Program-made: the position numbers and the translations under genes
Source: Conidiobolus incongruus B7586
Lineage: Eukaryota > Entomophthoromycota > Entomophthoromycetes > Entomophthorales > Conidiobolaceae
NCBI GenBank assembly: GCA_000697335.1
Contig: JNEM01008545.1
Location: 1-12,460 of the forward strand
Length of the DNA stretch: 12,460 nt
Direction: 5' to 3'
In this document: positions 1-8,563 of the stretch, one piece after another
Layout of the letters: each line of letters begins with the position of its first letter
Numbering within the stretch: the first letter of the stretch is position 1
Notes under the pieces: model-generated
What the model was told of the DNA's origin: nothing
The model's database searches: none
Seen by the model: the letters and a program-made list of their open reading frames with translations, nothing else

Positions 1-1120
1 CCAGAAGTATAGCAAAAAGTTATTAATAATAAAAAAAATATTAATTTTATATTTTATATTATTTATTTAAAATTTTTTTTTTCAATCATAAAAAATTCCA
101 ATTAATTAAATTATAGATTAATATAATAAATAATAGAAATTATTTTAAAATTATATTAAAAATAAAATTTAATCTCAAAATAAATAAAATACTTTTTAAT
201 AAATATTATAATAAATTAAAAATATAATTTTATTTATGTTATATAAATAGGCTTAAATAATAAAGGCAAAAAATTTAAAAAGTTAACAACAATAGGATCA
301 TCAAACATATCTAACTATAACTAAAATATATACATTATGTGTATATATAATTTATATATTGAAAAAGATAGATATTTTTATAAATGAATGGATGATATAT
401 TTAAATTTTAGATTTTATTCATTGTGCAATTTAAAATTAATTAAAATATTGCCAAATGACCAGGTTAATCTTAAATGCTAATATTTTAGCTATCATTGAA
501 TACAATCCCTTATAAATAGTTATATTCTCATGAAGATTATAATTCTCATTTTCGAATTGTAAGATAATATATTAATCATTAAAACTTTACGAACGTTCAT
601 AAGTCACCCATTTGAACTCCTATCACTATTTTGTACTACATTGCATATTCAACCAGAAATTCCATTACCATGGTGACTTTTCAACGCCATAATATAAAAT
701 ATTTGGTTAAACAACCTTATCATTTAAAACAATAAGCTCTATTACGTCTAAAATATACGACTTTAAATTGAATATTCTATTCATATTGAATATTAAGATC
801 GATTTATATAAGTTTATATTTTTATTAAAATAAATATTTTAAAACAGTTTAAAATATTAACAAAATCGTTTTTGATAAATGAAAAAGTGATTACATCAAC
901 AATAAATATAATTTAAATAAACATTTTCTACTTCACAGTCCCAACCTGAACAAACAATTCCCAATTTATTAATCCCATAAACCTAAAATTATATTAAAAA
1001 TACCAATGAATTGAAATCATAAAGATTATTATCAAATTGTTGAATGAAATACGGTTTAATTTATTAATAAATTAATTAAACAAAATAAAAACTGAATAAT
1101 CAAATAAAAAAAAATATAAA
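1..1120. other. AT-rich spacer and EB1 upstream region
   Basis: I see no supportable gene here on either strand. Reading frames are short and lack conserved protein words. Composition is strongly AT except for two modestly GC-richer patches at about 585-720 (including the 8-bp palindrome ACCATGGT near 668) and 930-985. These patches are plausible regulatory sequence for the EB1 gene that starts at 1121, but no specific binding site is recognisable. TATA-like strings are everywhere in this background and cannot be used to place a promoter. The first 60 bases are one arm of an inverted repeat listed separately. Confidence 0.7.
5..60 (+). repeat. Left arm of a long-range inverted repeat (possible transposon terminal repeat)
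   Basis: The outer 17 bases (AAGTATAGCAAAAAGTT, 5-21) occur perfectly inverted at 12061-12077. By eye the match extends without gaps to about 56 positions with about 49 identities. The bases before it (CCAG) differ from the partner mainly by C/T and G/A transitions. A TIR beginning CAG and reading inwards would suit a Tc1/mariner/pogo-like element or a MITE. No transposase is visible next to it, so the family name is only an inference. The orientation points into the window. Confidence 0.6.
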
Positions 1121-2180
1121 ATGGGAGAAAGTCGTGGTGAATTATTGAAATGGATTAATGAACTATGTCATTTAAGTCTTAATAAAATTGAAGAATGTGG
1201 TACAGGTAATTAATATTGACTTGGACTTATTTAATATTAAATAAATATTCTAATGTTGGTAATCTTTTTAGGGGCTCCTTACTGTCAAATTTTAGATTCT
1301 ATATACGGTAAATATTTTTTTAATATTTCAAAATATTTATTTAATAAATTTTACTCAGGTGATGTTCCTTTAAATAGAGTCAAGTTCGATGCTAAAGGAG
1401 AACACGAATTTTTAAATAATTTTAAAATTTTACAAAATGTCTTTGCTAAGCATAAGATAGATAAAGTAAATCCTCCAATAGTAATAGTAATATTTATATT
1501 TATTAATTAATTTAGGTAATTCCAGTTGACAAATTAGTTAAATTAAAAATGCAAGACAATCTGGAATTTGTTCAATGGATAAAGAAATTTTGGGAAGCTA
1601 ATCATTCTGGAGAATATTATGACGCTTTGGCTCGTCGCAAAGCCGCTCCAACTAGTGGTCGTCCCTCTGCAGCTCGTCCTTCCGCTCGCCCAGCCCCCAC
1701 AAGTCGACAAACTCCAAAAACAGCACCTGTTAAGCCCGCTTCTAGGGGCCCAAGTGCAGCAAGTCAAACACGACCTGGAGTCAGCTCAGTTGGTGGAGGT
1801 TCTGTGAAATCACAAACTGCAAGCCCTCGTCGCACACCCCAACAGAATCGTGAAGTAGAGAATTTAATTAGCCAGCTCACAGAATTGAGCGCATCCTTTG
1901 ATGCGATGAAATCCGAACGTGATTTCTATTTTGATAAACTCAGAGATATCGAAATTCTTACCCAAAAGCAAGTGGCGATGGGCCATGGAGACGATTCATT
2001 TTTGAAACAGATTCAATCTGTATTATACTCAACAGAGGTAGATACGCTCATGCTTTTTATTAATTAACAGATACTGATTTTTGAATTTAGGAGGGATTTG
2101 AATTACCTAGCCCAGAGGGCGACCAAGACGAATATGCCAATCCTAATTATCTACCTTATGATGAAGAAGAAACTTTTTAA
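1121..2180 (+). CDS. EB1: EB1/Bim1-family microtubule plus-end tracking protein, 5 exons, 279 aa
   Basis: EB1 proteins bind growing microtubule tips and recruit partners there. Exons: 1121-1205, 1272-1307, 1359-1465, 1516-2037, 2091-2180. The four introns are 50-66 bases, with GT...AG in phases 1, 1, 0, 0. Residues 1 to about 117 form the calponin-homology domain, with [15 protein letters not shown], the VKF stretch, and [16 protein letters not shown] followed by YDALARRKA. Residues 118-187 are a basic Ser/Pro/Ala/Arg linker. Residues 188-250 are the coiled-coil EBH domain with the family signature [10 protein letters not shown] (213-222). Exon 5 alone encodes the acidic tail, ending in EEETF. 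Length is normal for the family. The ATG at 1121 gives the expected [10 protein letters not shown] start. Retaining intron 4 would cut off the tail. The gene converges on the SH3 gene, with 369 bases between stop codons. Confidence 0.97.
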
Positions 2181-2306
2181 TCATTTGAATTTTAGATTCA
2201 TATTTTCAATTAAATCATTTATTTTTAATACTTCTATCATTTTTATCAAGTTAATTTTATGAACATTTTATTTTTAATTATTAAAAATATAATTTGCTTT
2301 TAATTT

Positions 2307-2312
2307 AATAAA
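2307..2312 (+). terminator. Candidate polyadenylation signal AATAAA for EB1
   Basis: AATAAA lies about 127 bases after the EB1 stop codon. The hexamer is common by chance in such AT-rich DNA, so this is only a candidate. Confidence 0.3.
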
Positions 2313-2518
2313 TCTGAAAGTATTTTAATTAAATGAGAATTTAAAAAATTTGATCAAAAATATGCTATTAATATTGAAAAATTATGTTAGTTGATAATTA
2401 ATCAAGCAAAAATATTTTCAAATTATCCACCTATCATAAAAATATTAATAATAGAATTGATATAAATAGTATTTTATAAAAAGTAACAAAAATGATTCGA
2501 TAATGAAAAAATACTGAA

Positions 2519-2524
2519 TTTATT
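2519..2524 (-). terminator. Candidate polyadenylation signal for the SH3 gene
   Basis: TTTATT on the plus strand reads AATAAA on the minus strand, about 26 bases after the TAA at 2550-2552. That is close for a 3' UTR, and the hexamer is frequent by chance here. Confidence 0.25.
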
Positions 2525-2549
2525 AAAATTATATGAAATGATTGAATTA

Positions 2550-5500
2550 TTATTCTGCGTCGTCAGTTGCTGGCACTTCGACTTGTTCAGAGGTAGATGG
2601 TTCAATACCCAATAGCGCTTGCATTTCTCTGATTTGGGCTTCCAATTTAGTTCTTAGTTCACGTTCGTGGTTCAATTGCGCCATGAAGTCTTGCTTCACC
2701 ACATCGAGTTCTTTTCTGACCCATTCCTTCAAGCGGTCTTGTAAGGTTAGTGGCTGACCACTTGTTGAGGAGGCAGCGGGTTCTCTGCTTGCTGATTCTT
2801 TAATATGGTCAGGAGCTCCTGAGCGCTGTGCAAGTTTGCGCATGAGCTCGGATGAGTTGGTTGATGCAGGTGCAGTATTGGCTGAGTTGAGGCGGTTGAG
2901 AACGGCTTTAGGCTTGTTGGTTGGAAGTTTAGGAGGTGCCCCGCCTGTAAGACCAGCAAATGGAGTGGCAATTCGACCCTTAATACTAGAAGGCTTGACT
3001 TCTTTGGGAGTATCTTCTGAAGTCTCTTCGACAACTTCTTTAGGAGTTTCCTCATGTTGTGATATTTCTTTCTCTTCCTGAATCTATAAACAAGTTAATT
3101 GATTGTTGATGAAAATTAATCTTGTTATTTACCTCGTTTTCCATAGATTTCATAAGTAATTCTGTTTGAGATACTGCTGGAATTTTGGGAGGTGCTGCAG
3201 ATCGCCCAGAACGGCGGCCTCCAGTACGTGATCTAGTAGCGTGAGATAATTTGGGACTATCTGGACTTGAGGCAGCAGCTAGGATAGTGGGTTGTTGTGA
3301 AAGTTCGGGTTCAGGTTGACAAATTTGCTCAACAACTTCATTATTTTCAGATTTCTCGGATAACTGTTGGGGTTGAGACGTTATTTCTTCAGAAGTGGTG
3401 TTGGTAATATCTTTTTCTTCATTTTCATTAGCTACTCCTTGATCAATAGCATTGACTTTTTCAGTATTTTCAGCTTGAGTGTTTGCTTCAGCATCTTGAT
3501 TAATGCTAATTGGTTTAATATCAAGATTTGAATCAGGTTCACGATTGTTAACAGAGGATTCGATTTTAGTATGATCAGGAAGAGATTGTGGTGGATTGGA
3601 AGTGGCTTTGGTAGAAATATCGTCAATTGGTTCATCAATTTCTTGGATGGTAGATTCGGAAAGGATTGGATTAATTTGGGAGGTGCTAGTTGTAGGTTCA
3701 TCGCCATACATAGGAGGTGGAGGAAGTTCTGAAGTGTCTTCAGCATTTTCATACCCTAATTTAGCTAATAGCCAATAAGTGAACCATTAGAAGTATTATG
3801 AGAATTAAGGATTACCATATGATTCAGGAGCTTTCTCGCTAACTGGTTGTGGATGATCTCCCTAAATTTTAATATTATATATTATTGATTATTCTGATTT
3901 AGTAAATATAACTTACTTCACCGTAATCAGGTAAAATATCAGCTGTTTGTGCCTCTGTGCGGTTGGAGTTTTGAGCTTCAGTAGGACTAGTAGAGGAGTA
4001 AGAATTGATAAATTAAAGATATAATTGAAATTAACTTACGTAACTGGCATTGCTAAGACATGCTTAGAAAGTGGGGTAGTAGGAACAAGAGAAGTAAGGG
4101 AAGAAGCATGGCTTCGTTGGATAGGTTCGTCATATGAAGGAGCTTCTTCAGAGTCAGGTGTTGGAAGTGTGAGGTTAGGATCTTGCTCATCGGCGTTATC
4201 TTTAGTATCCTGATGAGATTCATCAACATCTTGAGGAATTTGGACTTTTTCAGCTGATGAATTAAATTGAGCTGGATTCCTTTTCAGAGAAAGTTTAAAA
4301 TTGAGCTCATCCTGGAATGCGCTAGTAGTACTTTTAGCAGATTCATATGACTCCTGTCTCTTTGGACGAGTTTCAGGAACTGCTGCAGATTGGATAGATT
4401 CTTGGGGAATTGAAGATTCAGCCTCAGTGAGATCTTGCTCTAGGATATCGTCAATTCGACTGGTTTCAACGGTAGTTTGATCCAATGATGACCTATCAAA
4501 GGATTTTGTTGATTGGATTGAGGTCCTTTGATTTGCTAATTTGGAGCTCAGCTCATTTTGGAATAAGTTCTTAGCGCTCTTGACTGAGTCGATGGAATCT
4601 TGACGTTTTTTAGGTGAATCTTCGGGCGGAGTTTGGGTCAATTCTTCTTTCAATGAAAGTTTAGGGTTTTGGTCGTCTTGTTGTTGGCTCTTAGCACTCT
4701 TGAATGATTCGAAGGAATCTTGACGTTTGGAAGGAGCTTCGATGGATTGGGAACGAGATGAACTTTGTTGAGAAAGTCTGGATCCAAGTTCGTTCTGGAA
4801 AGAATCTCTAACTTTCTTAAAAGATTCACTCGACCCTGATCTATTATATTTAGGTGCAGAAGGAGAAGTATCTGTATCTTCTTGCTTGGGTGGGAATCTT
4901 GAGTTGAGTTCTTCATTCAGAACAGCTTGAGGACTCTTATTAAACTCAAATGAATCTCCTCGCTTAAACGATCTATCAACTGATTCAATTGAACGGGTGG
5001 ATTCTGGTCGAGTTGATTCGTGACTGGCATCTGTACCCTTATTCTGTAAATCGAAATTCTCAGGAACTGAAGATAAACTATTCTTAGCCGCTAAAGTTTC
5101 AGGTGATTCAACATTAGCAAATGTAGTAAGCTTTTGAGGCACTTCTGACTCTGAAATTTGAGACAAACCTAAGTACATTTACTAAAAAATCATTTTATAA
5201 AAATTAAATGGTTTACTTTCTTCCAACTTAGGACTATATTTGCTGATGACAGAATCAACAAGTGAGCCAGGTTCATCTTCTAAAAATTGATTGAGTTCAT
5301 CGCTAGAAATTTTGGAAGTAACACTGGGTGGTTTAGGTATTCTACTTGATAAGGATGTAGGAGATCCTCTATCAATAGAAACTTGACTGTTTCGGACAGG
5401 TTTCAACTTGGGCATCATAGGTAATTGATTTTGAGACTAAAATATTGAATGAATTAGGAAAATATTAGTTATAATTAGTTGAATATTACTTCTTGCGATT

Positions 5501-7760
5501 GTTTAACAGGAGAGATTGGAACTTGATCGGAAGAATTAGTTTTACGAGGCACAGGAATTCCTCCTGCAAACAATCCTCCCAATCCTCCTTTTTTAACTCC
5601 ATAGGCAGCCAGTTTGAAATCTTAAAATTATTTAAGTTTATATAATATTAAAAATTTAATATGCATTTATTACCTGTCTTTTTAGGTTGAACTTCCTCAC
5701 TTGTAGCTGGCTGAGTTTCAGTTTGAATTTTTTCCACAACCTAATATCAAACATTTAATTTTAATAGTTCAATTAAAGAATATTAGTGAATTTACATGTG
5801 ATGGGAAATATCCTTTAATTCCATTTTTCTCACCTTTCCATGTATCTTCTCGTTCTTCCAAGATTGTGATGACATCACCCACTACTAAAGTTAGTTCTCC
5901 CGATGATTCTGGGCTATAGTCTTCAATAACACGACCCAAAACTAAAGGAGGACCTTCAATTGTGTCAGCAGATTTAGGTTTAGAGATATCAGTAGTGTCT
6001 TTTTCTGAAACTTCATCCTGATTTTTATGATCTTCAACTTGCTCTGCCTCTTCATTTTTAATATTTGGTTCATCGACACTATGTTGACTCTTTGAAGAGA
6101 GAGAAGGAATTGAAGGTAGTTTGATTTTATCATAAGATGAAGATTCAAGAGATTTTGATGGTTTTGGAATTGGAATTTCATTAACAGCTTTAGAAATGAT
6201 GTCCGAGCTTTCAGATCTCAATTCCTGAGACTCTTGATCCAGTCCAAAATTATTTAATGGACCTTCATGAGATAAGTCTAAGTCAATTTTGTTGCTTGAA
6301 TCACTTGGAACACTTAGGGGTTGAGATTTAGATTTTCCATCTGCTGGACGAATTGCATCTGGAGAAGCAATAACTTCCTCGTGCTGATGTGGTGAATTAT
6401 CAATACTGGAATCCCCGGCATGATAACCAGATTCATTGGCATTTAATTTCTATTAAGTTTACAAAAATAAGATCAATATCAAATAATTTAAATAAAAGAA
6501 TTTACTTGATCATGTTCGCTAGAATCTTTATATTTTTTAGAGTGATTTTTTCTTAATCCTGGTACTCCGCCACTGAATAAACCTCCAATGCCTCCTTTCT
6601 TAACACCGAAAGCTCCCAATTCTAAAATTATATATATAAATGGTTTGATATAAATGAGAAATTAAGTTGTATTACTATCAGAAATCGATTTTTTCTTGCT
6701 ATGCTCTATTTAATTGTAAGTTATATTAAAATTTTCAACTCTAAAAAAGAATTTACCATGATGTTTTGATTCACCATGAGTTCCTTTTACTTCAGTATCA
6801 GGAATCGACTCTATAATGAATTAAGACAACAAATTTATATTGATAAGTTTCGTTTTTGATTTTACCTTGAGAATGTTGAGTGGATACTGAAGGTAAAGGG
6901 TCTAAAATCAAGGTTAAAATTAAATGTATTGAAATATTAAAGATGAATATCTACCCTTTTTGCTATCTTTTTCGATATTTGTTGGATTATTAGTCTCAGT
7001 TTGGGCTGAAGGTGGTGGTGGAAGTTGCGTTTGAGGTTGTTGAGGCTGAGTTTGAGACTGAGGTTGGGGAGGTAAATCTATATAAAAAATAAATATTTCA
7101 ATTAAATATTGAATATATTAACTAATCAAAAAACTCACCAGAACTTGGAGGTGGTTTATTTTGAGGAGGACGATATTCATTCACAAACTAAAAACTGAAT
7201 TAGGTTTAAGAAAAAGTGAGAAATAATATAATTTACATTAGCTGGGAATACGCCAACTCTACCGTTTAATTCACCTTTCCACCATCCTTCTTCCTTTTCC
7301 AACACTACAATAATATCACCTTTAGTTAAGTTTAATTCGTCAGGCGCTTGAGCTATATAATCGTAAGCAGCTATCACTTTTTCTTCTAAATAAAATTATA
7401 AATAAATGAAATAAATTGAGATAATTGGGTTTGTTTACCTTCTGTTTGAGTTTGAGAAATAGGTCTCAAAGTCATTACAAACTAAAATAAGTAGTTATTA
7501 GTAAATAGTGACAACTTTAATTAGACTAACTCACATTTGAAGGGAACCAACCCTCTTCCCCAGTGATAATATTAGTTCCGACCCACCAGGTGTCGAATTC
7601 GGTATTAGTGACTTTAATAACGTCATTGACATGAAGCGTGAGCTCATCCTGTTGAGTTGCTTGATAAGCGTGGTGAACCTGACAGAGCATAGATTGACCT
7701 GAATAATATATATTAATTTATAGCATTTAATAAATGATAGATCATTGACTAACCTGTCAT
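2550..7760 (-). CDS. CIN85/CD2AP-like multi-SH3 cytoskeletal scaffold, 19 exons, 1417 aa
   Basis: Likely a cortical or endocytic actin adaptor. Exons in transcript order: 7760-7754, 7698-7535, 7481-7439, 7385-7237, 7187-7139, 7077-6955, 6901-6866, 6810-6757, 6705-6676, 6621-6506, 6449-5796, 5740-5674, 5620-5490, 5436-5217, 5168-4040, 3986-3917, 3861-3816, 3764-3133, 3083-2550. The 18 introns are 48-61 bases, all GT...AG, and the phases join into one frame. Domains: SH3 at about 5-60, 74-126 and 429-480; GGLFxGGxP motifs at 219-243 and 499-524; SxIP at 572-575; repeat array at 681-911; capping-protein-like motif at 1202-1225; coiled coil at 1353-1399. The rest is Ser/Pro/Glu-rich and probably disordered. 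The layout matches CIN85/CD2AP. Sla1 is an alternative, but its SHD1 domain and LxxQxTG repeats are not seen. The start is uncertain: exon 1 has only 7 coding bases, and an ATG at 7690 in exon 2 would give 1412 residues. Confidence 0.88.
2607..2747 (-). other. C-terminal coiled coil (residues 1353-1399)
   Basis: The stretch [18 protein letters not shown] continues into [16 protein letters not shown] with heptad-like spacing. It resembles the C-terminal coiled coil of CIN85 (pattern E-E/K-x-x-R-x-x-L-E-x-x-I), which trimerises. An 18-residue acidic tail follows. Confidence 0.8.
3178..3249 (-). other. Capping-protein-interaction-like motif (residues 1202-1225)
   Basis: The sequence [16 protein letters not shown] fits LxHxTxxR, the invariant core of the CPI motif (LxHxTxxRPK then a Pro) used by CIN85, CD2AP, CARMIL, WASHCAP and yeast Aim21/Bsp1 to bind actin capping protein. 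It departs from consensus after the Arg: Thr-Gly replaces Pro-Lys. The prolines that follow (APPKIP) lie a few residues later than usual. Confidence 0.7.
4279..4971 (-). repeat. Tandem array of about 40-residue repeats inside exon 15
   Basis: Five clear units start at residues 681, 721, 760, 800 and 882. The gap of 82 before the last is two periods and holds a sixth, worn unit around residues 840-868 (helix core LEQDL). Aligned without gaps over 29 columns, each clear unit has a basic-Ser head (consensus KRQDSxES, then K) and most have an amphipathic tail (FQNELxxKLxxK). Unit 3 has lost the FQNEL part. All units lie in one 1129-base exon. No known domain is recognised. Confidence 0.85.
5335..5346 (-). 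other. SxIP motif, Ser-Arg-Ile-Pro (residues 572-575)
   Basis: The context [15 protein letters not shown] is Ser/Pro-rich and basic, the setting in which SxIP peptides bind the EBH domain of EB1. A second match, SSIP at residues 866-869, sits among acidic residues and is weaker. Confidence 0.6.
5541..5618 (-). repeat. GGLFxGGxP motif, copy 2 (residues 499-524)
   Basis: The segment reads [15 protein letters not shown] then [11 protein letters not shown], about 18 residues after SH3-3. Copy 1 lies about 90 residues after SH3-2. The SH3-then-motif order therefore occurs twice, which suggests that a block was duplicated. Confidence 0.85.
5726..5936 (-). other. SH3 domain 3 of the scaffold, degenerate groove (residues 429-480)
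   Basis: The fold is clear ([40 protein letters not shown]). The first Tyr of ALYDY is Glu433, the first Trp of the WW pair is Thr460, and the final Tyr/Phe is Val476. The intron sits just before Val476, the same relative place as in SH3-1 and SH3-2, so the splice assignment is consistent. Confidence 0.92.
6548..6621 (-). repeat. GGLFxGGxP motif, copy 1 (residues 219-243)
   Basis: The segment reads [14 protein letters not shown] then [11 protein letters not shown]. It is nearly identical to copy 2 at 5541-5618. Both begin just after a phase-1 intron. The core resembles the GGLFxxGMPKLR stretch I recall from WIP/verprolin proteins; that resemblance is from memory and unsearched. The function is unknown. 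Confidence 0.85.
7173..7380 (-). other. SH3 domain 2 of the scaffold (residues 74-126)
   Basis: This is the most canonical of the three: IAAYDY, then [24 protein letters not shown] and VGVFPANFV. All aromatic groove positions are kept, with Phe at the final one. An intron again falls between Asn and the final Phe (FPAN/F), matching SH3-1 and suggesting domain duplication. Confidence 0.95.
7482..7690 (-). other. SH3 domain 1 of the scaffold (residues about 5-60)
   Basis: The RT loop is [19 protein letters not shown], followed by the TWWVG tryptophan pair and EEGWFPSNF. The conserved ligand tryptophan is present. The last pocket residue is Phe rather than Tyr, as in CIN85 SH3 domains and Sla1 SH3-3. 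In Sla1 that Phe is linked to ubiquitin binding. The ALYDY position reads VHHAY. An intron splits the coding sequence between Asn57 and Phe58. Confidence 0.9.
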
Positions 7761-8526
7761 ATTTCAACAACTGACAACAATTCACTTTTAAAAAATTCAA
7801 ATTGTATTAAAAAGAGAGTAACAAATTGTATAAAGCTTGAATAACCAATTTAGCATTAAATCGAATATTTATTTATGTTAAACTTTGATCTAATTGGATA
7901 TTTTTGATTATCCATTTATTCATTTTCATTCACCATTGATATATTAAGTCACTTGTAATTCTATGGTGAATATTACATACATTGGAAAACATAGTATTCA
8001 TGGTTAGATTACAATGTGTAATACTTCAAAAAAATGGATAAATAATAGAATCAATAAATATGTAAGCTTAATCCATCAATCAATAAATTAATTAAAATTG
8101 ATGAATATTAAATTAACGTGCGAATAATAAATTTTATATTTAACCTTAGAATTGTCATAGAAAAAAAATCATAAAAATTTTGTATAAGAATGTCGGATGA
8201 ATTAATGTAGTATCAATACTATATTCCCCATTTATACAATGATCATAATTTCCATTTATTTATTCTATGCAATGCAGAATTATCATTCTGAACTTTTACC
8301 CATTGATCATGAATATGAAAGAATTTAATGGTCGTTCTTTAAATTTGATTAATGCTGTTTAAAATTAAACATTTGATATTTAAATAATATTATTTTATAC
8401 TATTATGTAAAAATATTTTAATTAAATTATTAAATATTTCAATAGTGTATTTGCTATATTTTAATATATATAAATGGGTGTTAATAAAAAATGTTAAAAT
8501 AATTTGATGTTAAATGATTATGATTC

Positions 8527-8563
8527 CAATTTCAAGATTTGAAATTGATTACGCCATAATGGC
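8527..8563. repeat. Two adjacent palindromes upstream of the SH3 gene
   Basis: CAATTTCAA-GAT-TTGAAATTG (8527-8547) has perfect 9-base arms around a 3-base spacer. Five bases later, GCCAT-A-ATGGC (8553-8563) has perfect 5-base arms around one base. A further TGCCATA lies at 8577-8583. These could be protein-binding sites or chance in AT-rich DNA. Confidence 0.45.

Larger units (their letters stand above)
2181..2549. other. Convergent intergenic spacer holding both 3' ends
   Basis: The stop codons of the two convergent genes bound this very AT-rich spacer. Nothing in it looks coding. Both transcripts must end within or across it, so their 3' UTRs may overlap as antisense RNA. Confidence 0.75.

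Noticed and set aside
1543-1767. Minus-strand open frame over the EB1 linker
   Set aside because: A shadow of the GC-rich linker codons. The plus strand is clearly EB1.
2069-2090. Alternative acceptor ending at 2070 in EB1 intron 4
   Set aside because: It would shift the frame and destroy the acidic EB1 tail. The acceptor ending at 2090 gives a normal tail.
5169-5181. Apparent Met start (5176-5178) for the long minus-strand frame 4036-5178
   Set aside because: It lies in an intron. Joining 5217 to 5168 keeps the frame from the upstream exon, while the acceptor ending at 5182 would throw the frame off.
2550-7760. Assignment as Sla1
   Set aside because: Three SH3 domains fit, but I found no SHD1-like region, no LxxQxTG repeats and no NPF. 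The C-terminus is a coiled coil instead.
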